A DNA stretch of 64,000 bases, taken from positions 2,019,274-2,083,273 of the forward strand of contig NZ_LT976853.1 in the NCBI RefSeq assembly GCF_900249755.1. Direction: 5' to 3'. A program made the position numbers and the translations under genes. Below are positions 35,019 to 46,203 of this stretch, in pieces. The notes beneath the pieces were generated by a model. It did no database searches and was not told the DNA's origin. It saw nothing but the letters and a program-made list of their open reading frames with translations. This stretch comes from Cupriavidus taiwanensis (GTDB lineage Bacteria > Pseudomonadota > Gammaproteobacteria > Burkholderiales > Burkholderiaceae). The stretch's first letter is position 1; the number at the start of each line of letters is the position of its first letter.

Positions 35019-35951
35019 TCAAGCGGCCTTCTGCTGCCCCTTCACGATCTGCAGGGCCGTGGCGATCATGCTGCTCATGTCGCCCAGATTGCCCGGCACG
35101 ATCAGCGTATTGCCCTGCTTGGCCAGGTTGCCGAACGCGGCGACGTATTCCTCGGCCACCTTCAGGTTGACCGCATCCATGCCGCCTTCGGCGCGGATCG
35201 CGTTGCCGATCTTCTGGATCGCCTGCGCATTGGCCTCGGCCACCGCCAGGATCGCGCTCGCCTCGCCCTGGGCGGTGTTGATGGCCGCCTGGCGCTCGCC
35301 CTCCGACTTCTGGATCGCCGCTTCGCGCGCGCCGGTGGCCAGGTTGATCTGCTCCTGGCGCTTGCCTTCGGACGCCGCGATCAGCGCGCGCTTTTCGCGC
35401 TCGGCGGTGATCTGCGCCTGCATCGCATGCAGGATTTCCTTGGGCGGGGTCAGGTCCTTGATCTCGTAGCGCAGCACCTTCACGCCCCAGTTGGAGGCGG
35501 CTTCGTCGAGCGCGTTGACCACGCTGTGGTTGATGAACTCGCGCTCTTCAAAGGTCTTGTCCAGTTCCAGCTTGCCGATCACCGAGCGCAGCGTGGTCTG
35601 CGACAGCTGCGTGATCGCGACCACGAAGTTGCTCGAGCCGTACGACGCCTTCATCGGGTCGGTGACCTGGAAGTACAGCACGCCATCGACCTGCAGCTGC
35701 GTGTTGTCCTTGGTGATGCAGACCTGGCTGGGCACATCCAGCGGGATTTCCTTGAGCACGTGCTTGTAGGCGACGCGGTCGACGAACGGCACCACGATCG
35801 ACAGCCCCGGCGTCAGGGTGGCGTGATAGCGGCCCAGGCGCTCGAGCACCCAGGCATGCTGCTGCGGCACGATCTTGATGCCCTTGGCAATCAGCACGAT
35901 CACGGCGATAAGGATAATCAGCGGCAGCAAACCAAGCTGAAAAGCGAGCAT
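35019..35951 (-). CDS. SPFH/stomatin-family membrane protein (QmcA-like)
   Basis: A 310-residue protein with one N-terminal membrane helix (FQLGLLPLIILIAVIVLIAK) and a Band 7/SPFH domain (VPQQHAWVLERLGRYHATL, VPFVDRVAYKHV). A coiled-coil rich in Glu/Ala (EKRALIAASEGKRQEQINLA) follows. It forms membrane microdomain scaffolds with NfeD partners; nfeD is 109 bp upstream on the same strand. Confidence 0.9.
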   Translation of the reverse strand: MLAFQLGLLPLIILIAVIVLIAKGIKIVPQQHAWVLERLGRYHATLTPGLSIVVPFVDRVAYKHVLKEIPLDVPSQVCITKDNTQLQVDGVLYFQVTDPMKASYGSSNFVVAITQLSQTTLRSVIGKLELDKTFEEREFINHSVVNALDEAASNWGVKVLRYEIKDLTPPKEILHAMQAQITAEREKRALIAASEGKRQEQINLATGAREAAIQKSEGERQAAINTAQGEASAILAVAEANAQAIQKIGNAIRAEGGMDAVNLKVAEEYVAAFGNLAKQGNTLIVPGNLGDMSSMIATALQIVKGQQKAA

Positions 35952-36059
35952 GTCACGACCCTCCAGGCAGAACACATCGGTACGGCGCCGCCGGTCGGCG
36001 GCAGGCGGAACCCACCGCGGCGGCGGCCGCGATGGGCAAAAAAGTCAGAAGACAGGGCT

Positions 36060-36494
36060 TCAGCGCGGCGACACCACCAGCGTGCTGCCGCGCACCGCGA
36101 CGATGCGGTAGCGGCCCGGCGCCAGGGCGCGGTCAGGCGGGCAATCGGGCGCGAGCTCGACGGTCCAGTCGGCGCCGCGGTACGGCACGCGGGCGCGCCG
36201 GTTGGCGTCCCACGCGGGCACGTCGAGTTCCTGGCCGATATCGAGATTGACGTTGGGATCGGCCGCGGCATTGCCGCGCCGCAGCTTGCCGAAGCGGGTG
36301 CGGCGCAGCCCGGCGATCAGCACCGCCGCGACCAGCGCGCCGGTCAGTGTCTGCGCCGCGGGCGATGCGCCGAGCAAGGCCGCGATCCCGGCGGCGGCCA
36401 GGCCCACCGAAACCATCAGCAGGTAGAACGTGCCGGTGTTCAGTTCGACGATCACCAGCACCACCGCTGCCACGAACCAGATGTAGTACGCCAT
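36060..36494 (-). CDS. NfeD-family membrane protein
   Basis: A 144-residue short NfeD (NfeD1b type) with hydrophobic segments over residues 1-70 and a C-terminal OB-fold (ARVPYRGADWTVELAPDCPP, GRYRIVAVRGSTLVVSPR). It is the usual partner of the stomatin gene downstream and probably modulates its assembly. Confidence 0.88.
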   Translation of the reverse strand: MAYYIWFVAAVVLVIVELNTGTFYLLMVSVGLAAAGIAALLGASPAAQTLTGALVAAVLIAGLRRTRFGKLRRGNAAADPNVNLDIGQELDVPAWDANRRARVPYRGADWTVELAPDCPPDRALAPGRYRIVAVRGSTLVVSPR

Positions 36495-36531
36495 CCAAGC
36501 TCCCGTTCGTCCTGCGACTTCCCGAAAAAGT

Positions 36532-36569
36532 AAAAAACCCCGCAGCGCCGTTCAGCGTCTGCGGGGCTT
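36532..36569 (-). terminator. Intrinsic terminator of ppsA
   Basis: On the minus strand CCCCGCAG pairs with CTGCGGGG across a loop and is followed by TTTTTT. It lies about 80 bp beyond the ppsA stop and before nfeD. Confidence 0.8.
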
Positions 36570-36647
36570 TGCAACACCTGACGCAGGGCCGGTGCTTCCG
36601 CCGGCTGCCCGAAGGCGCCGGCAATCGTTATTGTGACGTCAAATGCC

Positions 36648-39032
36648 TCAGGAGGCCAGCTTTTGCCAGGTCTCGACCACCGAGTCCGGGTTCAGCGAGA
36701 TCGACTTGATGCCTTCCTTGGCCAGCCATGCGGCAAAGTCCGGATGGTCCGAAGGACCCTGGCCGCAGATGCCGACGTACTTGTCCAGGCGGATGCACGC
36801 CGAGATCGCGCGCGACAGCATGAAGCACACCGCCGGATCGCGTTCGTCGAAGTCCTTGGCCAGCAGTTCCATGCCGGAATCGCGGTCCAGGCCCAGCGTC
36901 AGCTGGGTCAGGTCGTTCGAGCCGATCGAGAAGCCGTCGAAGTACTGCAGGAACTCTTCAGCCAGGATCGCGTTGGACGGCACTTCGCACATCATGATGA
37001 TGCGCAGGCCGTTCTCGCCGCGCTTCAGGCCGTGCTTGGCGAGCAGCCCGATGACCTTCTCGGCCTGGCCCAGCGTGCGCACGAACGGCACCATGATCTC
37101 GACGTTGGTCAGGCCCATTTCGTCGCGCACGCGCTTCATGGCCTTGCATTCCATCTCGAAGGCTTCGGCGAAGTCTTCGGCGATGTAGCGCGACGCGCCG
37201 CGGAAGCCCAGCATCGGGTTTTCCTCGTCCGGCTCGTAGCGCGAACCGCCGATCAGCTTCTTGTACTCGTTGGACTTGAAGTCCGACAGGCGCACGATCA
37301 CGGGCTTCGGGTAGAACGCCGCGCCGATGGTGGCGATGCCCTCGGCCAGCTTGTCGACATAGAACGCGCGCGGGCTGGCATGGCCGCGGGCCACGCTTTC
37401 GACGGCCTTCTTCAGGTCGGCGTCGACTTGCGGGTAGTCGAGGATGGCCTTCGGGTGGACGCCGATATTGTTGTTGATGATGAATTCCAGGCGGGCCAGG
37501 CCGACGCCGTTGTTCGGGATCTGCGCGAAGTCGAACGCCAGTTGCGGATTGCCGACGTTCATCATCAGCTTGACGTCGATTTCGGGCATCTCGCCACGCT
37601 GGACCTCGGTCACTTCGGTTTCCAGCAGGCCGTCGTAGATGCGGCCTTCGTCGCCCTCGGCGCACGACACGGTCACCAGCGTGCCGTCCTTGAGCACGTC
37701 GGTGGCATCGCCGCAGCCGACCACGGCCGGCACGCCCAGTTCACGCGCGATGATGGCGGCGTGGCAGGTACGGCCGCCACGGTTGGTGACGATGGCCGAG
37801 GCACGCTTCATCACCGGCTCCCAGTTCGGGTCGGTCATGTCGGCCACCAGCACGTCGCCGGGCTGCACGCGTTCCATCTCGGACGGGTCGTTGATCACGC
37901 GGACCGGGCCGGTGCCGATCTTCTGGCCGATGGCGCGGCCGCTGGTCAGCACCGGGGCGGTGCCCTTGAGCTTGAAGCGCAGTTCGGCCTTGCCGGCGGA
38001 CTGGCTCTTCACCGTTTCCGGGCGGGCCTGCAGGATGTAGATCTTGCCGTCCTTGCCGTCCTTGCCCCACTCGATATCCATCGGGCGGCCATAGTGCTTC
38101 TCGATGATCATCGCGTAGCGCGCCAGCTCGGTCACGTCCTCATCAGAGATCGAGTAGCGGTTGCGCAGTTCGCCCGGCACGTCGACGGTCTTCACGCGGC
38201 CGGCTTCGCCCGGCTTGGTGAATTCCATCTTGATCAGCTTGGAGCCGATCGAGCGGCGGATGATCGGGTACTTGCCCGCTTGCAGCGTCGGCTTGAAGAC
38301 GTAGAACTCGTCCGGGTTGACCGCGCCCTGCACCACCGTTTCGCCCAGGCCGTAGCTGGAGGTGATGAAGACCACGTCGGGGAAGCCCGATTCGGTGTCG
38401 ATGGTGAACATCACGCCCGAAGCGGCCAGGTCCGAACGGACCATGCGCTGGACGCCGGCGGACAGCGCCACCACGTCGTGGGCAAAGCCCTTGTGCACGC
38501 GGTAGGAAATGGCGCGGTCGTTGTACAGCGAGGCGAACACGTGCTTGATCTTGTCGAGCACGTCGTCGATGCCGCTGACGTTGAGGTAGGACTCCTGCTG
38601 GCCGGCGAAGGAGGCGTCGGGCAGGTCTTCGGCGGTGGCCGACGAACGCACCGCGAACGAGGCCTCGGCGCCTTCGCGCTCGGCCGCGCGGGCATAGAAT
38701 TCGCGGATTTCCTGTTCCAGGCGCGGCTGGAACGGGGCGGTGGCGACCCAGTCGCGGATCTCGGCGCCGGCCTCGGCCAGGGCCTTGACGTCGTCGACGT
38801 TCAGGGTCTTCAGGCGCTGCGAGATGCGCTCGGTCAGGTTGTTGTGGGCGAGGAAGTCGCGGAAGGCGAGCGCGGTGGTGGCAAAGCCGCCCGGGACCCG
38901 GACGCCGGCTTCGGCCAGCTGGGAGATCATCTCGCCCAGCGACGAATTCTTGCCGCCGACGATTTCCACGTCAGCCATGCGCAACTGCTCGAACGGCAGC
39001 ACATAGGCGCCGTTATCTGCCTGGTTAGTCAT
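36648..39032 (-). CDS. ppsA: Phosphoenolpyruvate synthase
   Basis: A 794-residue enzyme making PEP, AMP and phosphate from pyruvate and ATP. It has an N-terminal ATP-grasp domain ([20 protein letters not shown], then [19 protein letters not shown]), the swivelling phosphohistidine domain with [20 protein letters not shown] (His near 420), and a C-terminal PEP-binding barrel with [12 protein letters not shown] and [14 protein letters not shown]. It is divergent from its regulator ppsR, 310 bp away. Confidence 0.97.
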   Translation of the reverse strand: MTNQADNGAYVLPFEQLRMADVEIVGGKNSSLGEMISQLAEAGVRVPGGFATTALAFRDFLAHNNLTERISQRLKTLNVDDVKALAEAGAEIRDWVATAPFQPRLEQEIREFYARAAEREGAEASFAVRSSATAEDLPDASFAGQQESYLNVSGIDDVLDKIKHVFASLYNDRAISYRVHKGFAHDVVALSAGVQRMVRSDLAASGVMFTIDTESGFPDVVFITSSYGLGETVVQGAVNPDEFYVFKPTLQAGKYPIIRRSIGSKLIKMEFTKPGEAGRVKTVDVPGELRNRYSISDEDVTELARYAMIIEKHYGRPMDIEWGKDGKDGKIYILQARPETVKSQSAGKAELRFKLKGTAPVLTSGRAIGQKIGTGPVRVINDPSEMERVQPGDVLVADMTDPNWEPVMKRASAIVTNRGGRTCHAAIIARELGVPAVVGCGDATDVLKDGTLVTVSCAEGDEGRIYDGLLETEVTEVQRGEMPEIDVKLMMNVGNPQLAFDFAQIPNNGVGLARLEFIINNNIGVHPKAILDYPQVDADLKKAVESVARGHASPRAFYVDKLAEGIATIGAAFYPKPVIVRLSDFKSNEYKKLIGGSRYEPDEENPMLGFRGASRYIAEDFAEAFEMECKAMKRVRDEMGLTNVEIMVPFVRTLGQAEKVIGLLAKHGLKRGENGLRIIMMCEVPSNAILAEEFLQYFDGFSIGSNDLTQLTLGLDRDSGMELLAKDFDERDPAVCFMLSRAISACIRLDKYVGICGQGPSDHPDFAAWLAKEGIKSISLNPDSVVETWQKLAS

Positions 39033-39342
39033 GAGAGCCTCAAAACAAAGTAGAAAACTGGTTGCGCATGCCCGGTATGTTCTTGATGTTCTGTTCCCGG
39101 GCGGATCGCTTGGCTAAGCAACCCCGAACTGGCGCTGCGGACCTGGCGCTACGGCTCTCATGGCGTAGCGCGCATTGTCGACAATTCCGGGCGCGGTTTG
39201 TGGCATGGGCATGTTGCGGGGCCGGCCACCCTATGGAATTGCTTAGCGAAAAGATCGCCGCTATTCTACCGTGCTGCGCCGCACTTTTCTGCGGAAGATT
39301 GAATCTATTTCTTAACGCGCCATGCCAATGTGCGCCATCCCC
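39033..39342. other. 310-bp divergent gap between ppsA and ppsR
   Basis: It should hold promoters for both genes. I found no gene, clear -10/-35 pair or operator repeat that I could support. Confidence 0.4.
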
Positions 39343-40278
39343 ATGTCCCAGCCAGAAGCGCCCGGAACGGCGACACCCGGGTCCCAGCCTGGAGCGCAGC
39401 CCGATACCCCTGCCACCCCCGCGCCCGCCTCACCCGCCGCCCCCCAGGCGGCCGAGCGGCCCGCGGTGCGCACCGTGTTCATCGTCTCGGACGGCACCGG
39501 CATCACCGCCGAGACCTTCAGCCACTCGATCCTGGCCCAGTTCGAAATGCGCTTCCGCAAGGTGCGCATGCCCTTCGTCGATACCCCGGAGAAGGCACAT
39601 ATTGCCGTCGGCAAGATCAACGAGGCGTTCCACAACGAAGGCGTGCCGCCGATCGTCTTCACCACGCTGGTCAACCAGGAAGCGAACAAGGCGCTGCGCC
39701 GCGCCAAGGCGATGATCCTGGACATGTTCCAGACCTTTATCGAGCCGCTCGAGAAGGAACTGGGGCTCAAGTCGACCCACGCCATCGGCCGCTTCCACCA
39801 GAATGCGGACACTGAGGCCTACAAGAACCGGATCGAGGCGATCAACTTCTCGCTGGCGCATGATGACGGCCAGTCACACAAGAACCTGGAAGAAGCCGAT
39901 GTGATCCTGGTGGGCGTGTCGCGCAGCGGCAAGACCCCGACCAGCCTCTACCTGGCCATGCAGTACGGGCTGAAGGCCGCCAACTATCCGCTGATTCCCG
40001 ACGACTTCGAGCGCGGCCGGCTGCCGTCGGCGCTGTATGCGTTCAAGCCCAAGATCTTTGGCCTGTCGATCGACCCGCAGCGGCTGACCGAGATCCGCAA
40101 CGAGCGCCGTCCCGGCAGCAAGTACGCCGCGCTGGAAAACTGCCGCTACGAGGTCAACGAGGCCGAGGCGATGATGCGCCGCGAAGGCATCAAGTGGCTG
40201 TCTTCGACGCACAAGTCGATCGAGGAGATCGCGACCACGATCCTGCAGGAGATCAAGGTCGATCGCGACAACTACTGA
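39343..40278 (+). CDS. ppsR: PEP synthase regulatory protein (kinase/pyrophosphorylase)
   Basis: A 311-residue DUF299 protein that inactivates PEP synthase by ADP-dependent phosphorylation and reactivates it by phosphate-dependent dephosphorylation. Family features are [20 protein letters not shown], the P-loop [16 protein letters not shown] near residue 190, and [15 protein letters not shown]. The start could also be ATG 39,322; the first 40 residues are a low-complexity Pro/Ala extension. It is divergent from its target gene ppsA. Confidence 0.93.
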   Translation: MSQPEAPGTATPGSQPGAQPDTPATPAPASPAAPQAAERPAVRTVFIVSDGTGITAETFSHSILAQFEMRFRKVRMPFVDTPEKAHIAVGKINEAFHNEGVPPIVFTTLVNQEANKALRRAKAMILDMFQTFIEPLEKELGLKSTHAIGRFHQNADTEAYKNRIEAINFSLAHDDGQSHKNLEEADVILVGVSRSGKTPTSLYLAMQYGLKAANYPLIPDDFERGRLPSALYAFKPKIFGLSIDPQRLTEIRNERRPGSKYAALENCRYEVNEAEAMMRREGIKWLSSTHKSIEEIATTILQEIKVDRDNY

Positions 40279-40284
40279 AGCAAA

Positions 40285-40312
40285 AAGCGGCCGCACGGGC
40301 CGCTTTCTTTTT
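40285..40312 (+). terminator. Intrinsic terminator of ppsR
   Basis: AAGCGGCC-loop-GGCCGCTT is followed by TCTTTTTCT, directly after the ppsR stop. The opposite strand has an A-rich end, so it could also stop the convergent operon. Confidence 0.8.
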
Positions 40313-40328
40313 CTCCGGGCCGGCGGCT

Positions 40329-41111
40329 TCAGCCGGCGCGCCGCTGGCGCACCGCCTCGAACAGGCAGATCGCCGTCGCCGCGGCCACGTTCAGCGATTC
40401 CATGCCGCCCGGTTGCGGAATGCCGACCTTGCGCGTGACATGCGCCATCCAGCCCTCGCTGACCCCTGCCCCTTCGTTGCCCACCACCCACGCCACCGGC
40501 CCGCGCAGGTCGGTATCGAACACCGCGGCCTCGGCGTGCGAAGAGGTCGCCAGCAACGGGATCGCCAGGCGCGGCGCCAGCGTCTCGAGCGTGCAATGCT
40601 CGACGATATTCAGGTGGAAGTTCGCGCCCATGCCGGCGCGCAGCGTCTTGACCGACCACGCGAAGGCGCAGCCGGTGGCGAGGAAGGCGTCGCGGATGCC
40701 GGCCGCGGCCGCGCTGCGCAGGATCGAGCCGACATTGCCGGCGTCCTGCACCCCGTCGAGGATGATGCAGTCCTGTTCGATGCGCGCCGGCAGGTGCCCC
40801 ACCGGCGTCTCGATCACCAGCATCAGGTCGATGCCGTTGACCACGCCGCTGATCTGCGTGAACAGCGCATCGGCCAGCACCACCACGCGCTCGCTGTCCA
40901 TCCGGGCCAGCAGCGGCGCGACTTCGGGGTGGTCGTAGTGGCGCTCCGACACCAGGCAGGTCACGGGCTGGCCGCGCGCGGCCACATAGGCCTGCGCCAG
41001 GTGCACGCCGTCGAGCAGCGACTGGCCGGCCTTGCGGCGCTGGTGCGTGGAACCGGCAAGCGCCTTCAGGTGCTTGAACAGCGCGTTGTCGCGCGAGGTG
41101 ACGTGCTTCAC
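40329..41111 (-). CDS. TrmH/SpoU-family RNA 2'-O-methyltransferase
   Basis: A 260-residue SPOUT enzyme with an N-terminal substrate-binding domain (ITSRDN-like start, [14 protein letters not shown]) and the knotted SAM domain: motif 1 [15 protein letters not shown], motif 2 [11 protein letters not shown], motif 3 [20 protein letters not shown]. The target nucleotide cannot be predicted. It is the last gene of the lipid A cluster, overlapping rnhB by 4 bp. Confidence 0.9.
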   Translation of the reverse strand: MKHVTSRDNALFKHLKALAGSTHQRRKAGQSLLDGVHLAQAYVAARGQPVTCLVSERHYDHPEVAPLLARMDSERVVVLADALFTQISGVVNGIDLMLVIETPVGHLPARIEQDCIILDGVQDAGNVGSILRSAAAAGIRDAFLATGCAFAWSVKTLRAGMGANFHLNIVEHCTLETLAPRLAIPLLATSSHAEAAVFDTDLRGPVAWVVGNEGAGVSEGWMAHVTRKVGIPQPGGMESLNVAAATAICLFEAVRQRRAG

Positions 41112-41881
41112 GATGCTTCGGGTGGCAGGAACGTGACGTGCTGCGCGGCCTCGGCGGCCGCGGCACCGGCAAAGGCGTCGGCGTCGGCATCAGCCATGTC
41201 GTCGATGACCGGCGCGGCGGCGGCCATGCCGGTGAACAGCGGCCGCTGCCCCAGCGCCTCGCGCACGGGCGCGAACGAGCGGCGATGGTGCGGGGTCGCG
41301 CCGAATTCGGCCAGCGCGGCCAGGTGCTGCGGCGTGCCGTAGCCCACGTGCGAATCGAAGCCGTACTGCGGGTAGGCCGAGTGCAGCGCCATCAGCGCGC
41401 GGTCGCGCGCCACCTTGGCCAGGATCGACGCGGCCGAGATCGCCTTGACCAGCGCATCGCCCTTGACGATGGCTTCGACCGGGAACGCGACCTGCGGGCA
41501 GCGGTTGCCGTCGACCTGCACCAGGTCCGGCACCACGCCGCTGGCGGCCAGGCCCTGCACCGCGCGCTGCATCGCCAGCATGCTGGCGTGCAGGATGTTG
41601 ATGGTATCGATTTCCTCGACCGTGGCGAAGGCGATATGCCAGCCCAGCGCGCGCTCGCAGATCTTCTCGTACAGCGCCTCGCGTTTGGCCGCGGTCAGGA
41701 TCTTGGAATCGGCCAGGCCGCGGATCGGGCGTTTCGGGTCCAGCACCACCGCGGCGGCATAGACCGGCCCCGCCAGCGGGCCGCGGCCGGCTTCGTCGAC
41801 GCCGCACAGGTACTGGATGGCGCGGGCATCCGGCGCCAGGTCCAGCCCCAGCTGAGGCGTGGCAGCATTGCGGCGTGCCAT
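41108..41881 (-). CDS. rnhB: Ribonuclease HII
   Basis: A 257-residue enzyme removing ribonucleotides and RNA primers from DNA. The active-site motifs are [20 protein letters not shown] (Asp-Glu-Gly), [15 protein letters not shown] and [14 protein letters not shown], with [13 protein letters not shown] later. I chose ATG 41,881, which overlaps the lpxB stop. It has an Ala/Asp-rich C-terminal extension of about 35 residues. It is in the usual lpxB-rnhB arrangement. Confidence 0.95.
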   Translation of the reverse strand: MARRNAATPQLGLDLAPDARAIQYLCGVDEAGRGPLAGPVYAAAVVLDPKRPIRGLADSKILTAAKREALYEKICERALGWHIAFATVEEIDTINILHASMLAMQRAVQGLAASGVVPDLVQVDGNRCPQVAFPVEAIVKGDALVKAISAASILAKVARDRALMALHSAYPQYGFDSHVGYGTPQHLAALAEFGATPHHRRSFAPVREALGQRPLFTGMAAAAPVIDDMADADADAFAGAAAAEAAQHVTFLPPEAS

Positions 41882-43098
41882 CAGACGGTCCCCCGGCTGC
41901 GCATCAGGTCGACCACGACATCGGCCGCCAGTTGCGCGGTGTTGCACTTGAGCGTTTCGTGCATCCGCGTGAAATGCTCGTAGAGGAAGGCGGTGTTGCC
42001 CTCGTCGTTGAGCTGCAGCAGGGTCTCGCGGGCCAGCGCCTCGGGCGTGGCGTCGTCCTGCAGCAGTTCGGGGACGACAAAGCGCCCTGAAAGGATATTA
42101 GGCAATCCCACGTACGGCAGGTAACCCTGCCGCTTCATGATCTGCGCGGTCAGCCAGGGCACCTTGTACGAGATCACCATCGGCTTCTTGTACAGCGCCG
42201 CCTCCAGCGTCGCGGTGCCGCTGGCCAGCAGCACCACGTCGGCGGCTTCCATGGCCTGGTGCGACTTGCCGTCGACAATGGTAAGGCGCAGTTCCGGGTA
42301 TTGCCGGTGCAGGTCTTCGACGATGGCGCGCAGCGGCGCGCTGGCGGCCGGCAGCGCGAACGCCAGGTTCGGGTCCATGCGCTGCATGCGAGCCATCGCC
42401 GCGAAGAAGGTGGCGCCGAGGTTGCGCACCTCGGACTGGCGGCTGCCCGGCAGCACGGCGACGATGCGGTGCCCGGCCGGCAGGCCGAGTTCGGCGCGCG
42501 CGCCGGCGACATCGGGCACCATCGGGATCACGTCGGCCAGCGGATGGCCGACATAGGTGGCCGGAATGCCGGCCCTGGCGTAGATCTCAGGCTCGAACGG
42601 GAACAGGCACAGGATGTGGTCGACCGCGCGCGCAATGGTGCGGATGCGCCCGCCGCGCCAGGCCCAGATCGACGGGCTGACGAAATGCACCACCGGAATG
42701 CCGGCACGGCGCAGCGGCACTTCCAGGCCGAAATTGAAGTCCGGGGCATCGACCCCGATAAAGCACAGCGGGGGCTCGGCCAGCAGCCAGTCGCGCACCG
42801 CGCGCCGGGTGGCGAGGATCTCGCGCAGCGAGCCCAGCACCTCGACATAACCGTTGACCGACAGCGTTTCCATCGGCCAGCGCGAGGTGAAGCCCCGCGC
42901 CATCATGCGCTTGCCGCCGATGCCGGCGTAGTCGACCGACTCTCCCGTTTCAGCCAGGCGGGCCTGCAGCCCGCCCATCATCAGCGAAGCCAGCAGGTCG
43001 CCCGATGCCTCGCCGGCCACCATGGCGATGGTGCCGCGCTTGCCCGCGGCGCCGGCGTTGCCCGCTGGCAGGTCCTTCCGAATCGCGGCGTCAGCCAT
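41881..43098 (-). CDS. lpxB: Lipid-A-disaccharide synthase
   Basis: A 405-residue GT19 glycosyltransferase joining UDP-diacylglucosamine and lipid X. Characteristic segments are [40 protein letters not shown] (here [11 protein letters not shown]), [29 protein letters not shown] and [20 protein letters not shown]. It is 12 bp after lpxA. Confidence 0.96.
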   Translation of the reverse strand: MADAAIRKDLPAGNAGAAGKRGTIAMVAGEASGDLLASLMMGGLQARLAETGESVDYAGIGGKRMMARGFTSRWPMETLSVNGYVEVLGSLREILATRRAVRDWLLAEPPLCFIGVDAPDFNFGLEVPLRRAGIPVVHFVSPSIWAWRGGRIRTIARAVDHILCLFPFEPEIYARAGIPATYVGHPLADVIPMVPDVAGARAELGLPAGHRIVAVLPGSRQSEVRNLGATFFAAMARMQRMDPNLAFALPAASAPLRAIVEDLHRQYPELRLTIVDGKSHQAMEAADVVLLASGTATLEAALYKKPMVISYKVPWLTAQIMKRQGYLPYVGLPNILSGRFVVPELLQDDATPEALARETLLQLNDEGNTAFLYEHFTRMHETLKCNTAQLAADVVVDLMRSRGTV

Positions 43099-43110
43099 GT
43101 GGGTCCGGTC

Positions 43111-43914
43111 TCAGCGCACGATGCCGCGCTGGGTGGCGGCAAGGAAGTCGACAAAGGCCTGCAGCGGCGCCGCGGTGCCGGCATCCACCTGCGCCAGCAA
43201 TGCGGAGATCTCGTTGCGCGCCTCGTCGAAGCTGAGGTCGGACTTGTACAGCAGCTTGTAGGCCTGCCGCAGCGCGGCGATCTGGCCGGCGTCGAAGCCG
43301 CGGCGGCGCAGCCCTTCGACATTGATGCCATGCGGCGTGGCCTTGTTGCCGCTCTTGTCGCTGGCCGCGATCACGTATGGGGGCACGTCCTGCACCAGCG
43401 CCGAGGCGCCGCCCAGCATCGCATGGGCGCCGATGCGCACGAACTGGTGCACGCCGCTCATGCCGCCCAGGATGGCCCAGTCGCCCACCTCGACGTGGCC
43501 GGCGATCTGCGCGTTGCTGGAAAACACGGTGTGGTTGCCGACCATGCAGTCATGGGCGATATGGACATAGGCCATGATCCAGTTGTCGTTGCCGATGCTG
43601 GTCAGGCCGCGGTCCTGCACCGTGCCGGTGTGGATCGTGGTGAATTCGCGGATGGTGTTGCGGTCGCCGATCTCGAGCCGGGTCGGCTCGTTGCGGTACT
43701 TCATGTCCTGCGGCACGCCGCCGACCGACGCATAGGGGCCGATGGTGTTGCCCGCGCCGATCGTGGTATGGCCCTCGACCGTCGTATGCGAGCCGATCCG
43801 GGTACCGCTGCCGACCCGCACATTGGGGCCGACGATGGAGAACGGGCCGACGCTTACGTCGGCGGCCAGTTCCGCCTTCGGGTCGACCAGTGCGGTGGGG
43901 TGGATTTGCGTCAT
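43111..43914 (-). CDS. lpxA: UDP-N-acetylglucosamine acyltransferase
   Basis: A 267-residue left-handed beta-helix enzyme starting lipid A synthesis. It has hexapeptide repeats from [20 protein letters not shown], the catalytic His region [15 protein letters not shown], and the C-terminal helical domain ([20 protein letters not shown]). A 134-bp gap separates it from fabZ. Confidence 0.96.
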   Translation of the reverse strand: MTQIHPTALVDPKAELAADVSVGPFSIVGPNVRVGSGTRIGSHTTVEGHTTIGAGNTIGPYASVGGVPQDMKYRNEPTRLEIGDRNTIREFTTIHTGTVQDRGLTSIGNDNWIMAYVHIAHDCMVGNHTVFSSNAQIAGHVEVGDWAILGGMSGVHQFVRIGAHAMLGGASALVQDVPPYVIAASDKSGNKATPHGINVEGLRRRGFDAGQIAALRQAYKLLYKSDLSFDEARNEISALLAQVDAGTAAPLQAFVDFLAATQRGIVR

Positions 43915-44048
43915 GCGTACTGTCCTGTGATGGGTCTGGTGAAGGATGGGCCAATGCGCCTGGCAAAGGTTCCCGTCCGGTCCGTCCGCCCCCGCACGGC
44001 GGGGACGCGGCAGTCAGCCCGCGGCAGCGCCGCGGGCCGCGGGCGGCC

Positions 44049-44498
44049 TCACTCGGCCTGCTTCACGGTGCACATCAGCTCCGCCTCGCAGGCCACCTTG
44101 TCGTCGACCGTGGCGAACGCCTTGAACTTCCAGATGCCGCGGATATAGCGCTCGACCGTCACGTTCATGTGCAGCTGGTCGCCCGGGTACACCACCTGCT
44201 TGAAGCGGGCGCCGTCGATGCCGACGAAGTAGTACAGCGCGCCTTCCTTGCGCTCCATGTCGGCGCCGAAGGTCAGCAGGCCGGCCGACTGCGCCAGCGC
44301 TTCCAGGATCATCACGCCCGGCATCACCGGCTGCTCGGGGAAATGGCCCTGGAAGTACGGTTCGTTGATGGTGACGTTCTTCAGGGTCTTGATCCGCTTC
44401 TGCGCTTCGAACTCCAGCACGCGGTCGACCAGCAGGAACGGGTACCGGTGCGGCAGCAGCTTGAGGATCTTGCGGATATCGATTTCGGCCGCGCTCAT
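44049..44498 (-). CDS. fabZ: 3-hydroxyacyl-ACP dehydratase FabZ
   Basis: A 149-residue hot-dog-fold enzyme of fatty acid elongation. It has [18 protein letters not shown] and the active-site helix [20 protein letters not shown], with catalytic His and Glu. It is placed between lpxD and lpxA as usual, so it competes with LpxA for hydroxyacyl-ACP. Confidence 0.96.
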   Translation of the reverse strand: MSAAEIDIRKILKLLPHRYPFLLVDRVLEFEAQKRIKTLKNVTINEPYFQGHFPEQPVMPGVMILEALAQSAGLLTFGADMERKEGALYYFVGIDGARFKQVVYPGDQLHMNVTVERYIRGIWKFKAFATVDDKVACEAELMCTVKQAE

Positions 44499-44510
44499 GA
44501 TGATTTCTCT

Positions 44511-45602
44511 TTAGTCTTGTGAGGGTTGGGACCCGGCGGCCTGGCCGCGCAGGCGGCGTTCCAGCGCCACCACCCGTTCGCGCAGCTTGCTCAGGCCGCG
44601 CACGATGGCTGCGTTGCGTTCCCACTCGCCGTGCGGCAGGAACGGGAACACGCTGGTGAAATGCCCGCCGGGCTTGGTAATGGACTTGGTGATCGAGGTG
44701 CCGCCCGACACCGTGGTGCGGTCGGCGATGGTCAGGTGGCCGGCAAAGTTGGCCGCGCCGCCGATCACGCAGAAGCGGCCGATGCGCGTGCTGCCCGACA
44801 CCGCGGCGCAGCCGGCGATGACCGTGTGCGCGCCGACCCGCACGTTGTGCGCGATCTGGACCTGGTTGTCGATCTTGCAGCCGTCCTCGATCACGGTATC
44901 GGCCATGGCGCCGCGGTCGATCGCGGAATTGGCGCCGACTTCCACGTCATCGCCCAGCACCGCGCGCCCGGTTTGCGGGATCTTCACATATTCCACGCCG
45001 GTCGCGCTGATGTCCGGCGCAAAGCCGAAGCCGTCGGCACCGATCACCACGCCGCTGTGCAGGATGGCGCGGGCGCCGACCACGCAGTGGTGGTAGACCG
45101 AGACATTGGCGTAGAGCAGCGCATCGTCGCCGATCTGCGCGTGCGCGCCGACGTAGCCGTTGGCAAGAATGCGCACGCGCTCGCCCAGGCGCGCGCCGGC
45201 TTCGATGACCACGTTGGGGCCGATATAGCACGATGCCGGCACCACCGCGTCGGGCGCCACGGTGGCGCGCGCGTCGATGCCGGTGCGCGCATCGGTATTG
45301 GCGGCGCGGTCGAAACGCTGCGCCACGCGGGCAAAGCACACGTAGGGATTGCGCGCCACCAGCCAGTTGCGGCCGTCGGCCTTGCCTTCGGCGCGCACGC
45401 GCTCGAGGTCGGCGGCCGAGACGATCACGGCGCCGGCTTTCGCATCCAGCGCCTGCTGCAGGTAGAGCGGATTGGACAGGAACGAGAGTTCGCCCGGTCC
45501 GGCCTGGTCCAGGGGGGCCAGGCCGGTGATCGCCAGGTCGGGGTCACCCACAACCTGCGCGCCGTTCTCGGTGGCGAGCTGACCCAGTGTGGGTGTCTGC
45601 AT
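44511..45602 (-). CDS. lpxD: UDP-3-O-acyl-glucosamine N-acyltransferase
   Basis: A 363-residue lipid A enzyme with an N-terminal uridine-binding domain (LTLGQLA-type start, SFLSNPLYLQQALDAKAGAV), a long hexapeptide beta-helix (VEVGANSAIDRGAMADTVIE; KIDNQVQIAHNVRVGAHTVI, catalytic His), and a C-terminal helical tail. It follows skp by 51 bp. Confidence 0.96.
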   Translation of the reverse strand: MQTPTLGQLATENGAQVVGDPDLAITGLAPLDQAGPGELSFLSNPLYLQQALDAKAGAVIVSAADLERVRAEGKADGRNWLVARNPYVCFARVAQRFDRAANTDARTGIDARATVAPDAVVPASCYIGPNVVIEAGARLGERVRILANGYVGAHAQIGDDALLYANVSVYHHCVVGARAILHSGVVIGADGFGFAPDISATGVEYVKIPQTGRAVLGDDVEVGANSAIDRGAMADTVIEDGCKIDNQVQIAHNVRVGAHTVIAGCAAVSGSTRIGRFCVIGGAANFAGHLTIADRTTVSGGTSITKSITKPGGHFTSVFPFLPHGEWERNAAIVRGLSKLRERVVALERRLRGQAAGSQPSQD

Positions 45603-45653
45603 GGCGGTACTTCCTGATGGAAAAACGAAAGAAGGAGATGAAGCCGCGGCGGC

Positions 45654-46181
45654 TTACTTGCTGCCGGCGTTCAGCACCTTCATCACGTCGTCGGTGATAT
45701 CGATGCGCGGATTCACGTAGACCGCTTCCTGCACGATCAGGTCGTACTTGCGCTGTTCGGCGAGCTGGCGGATCACGCGGTTGGCGCGTTCCAGCACCTG
45801 GGCCAGCTCCTCGTTGCGGCGCTGGTTCAGGTCCTCGCGGAATTCGCGCTGCTTGCGCTGGAACTCGCGGTCCAGGTCAGCCACTTCGCGCTGGCGGCGC
45901 TGGCGGTCGGAATCGGCCAGCACGGCCGTGTCCTTGTCCAGCTTGTCGGCCATGCCCTTGATCTTCTGGGCCATGTCCTGCAGCTCGCGGTCGCGCTTGG
46001 AGAACTCCTGCTCCAGCTTGACCTGCGCCGCCTTGGCCGGCTGCGAATCGCGCAGGATGCGTTCGGAATTGACCGCGGCGATGCGCGCTTCCTGGGCCGA
46101 AGCCGGCGTCGCGGCACAGATCGCCGCGGTGGCGAGCGCGGCGGCGCCGAGGGACTTGACCAGTTTGAATGTTGTAGTCAT
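45654..46181 (-). CDS. skp: Periplasmic chaperone Skp/OmpH
   Basis: A 175-residue protein with a signal peptide ending ATPASA at about 29, then EARIAAVNSERILRDSQPAK and the charged coiled-coil tentacles (QEFSKRDRELQDMAQKIKGM). It carries unfolded outer-membrane proteins to BamA, whose gene is just upstream (22-bp gap). Confidence 0.94.
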   Translation of the reverse strand: MTTTFKLVKSLGAAALATAAICAATPASAQEARIAAVNSERILRDSQPAKAAQVKLEQEFSKRDRELQDMAQKIKGMADKLDKDTAVLADSDRQRRQREVADLDREFQRKQREFREDLNQRRNEELAQVLERANRVIRQLAEQRKYDLIVQEAVYVNPRIDITDDVMKVLNAGSK

Positions 46182-46203
46182 GAAAACAGATCCTTTTTCA
46201 GAA

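Noticed and set aside
36633-39053. An open frame of about 800 codons antisense to ppsA
   Set aside because: PpsA is complete with all motifs on the other strand; the antisense translation has no recognisable domain and is typical of GC-rich third positions.
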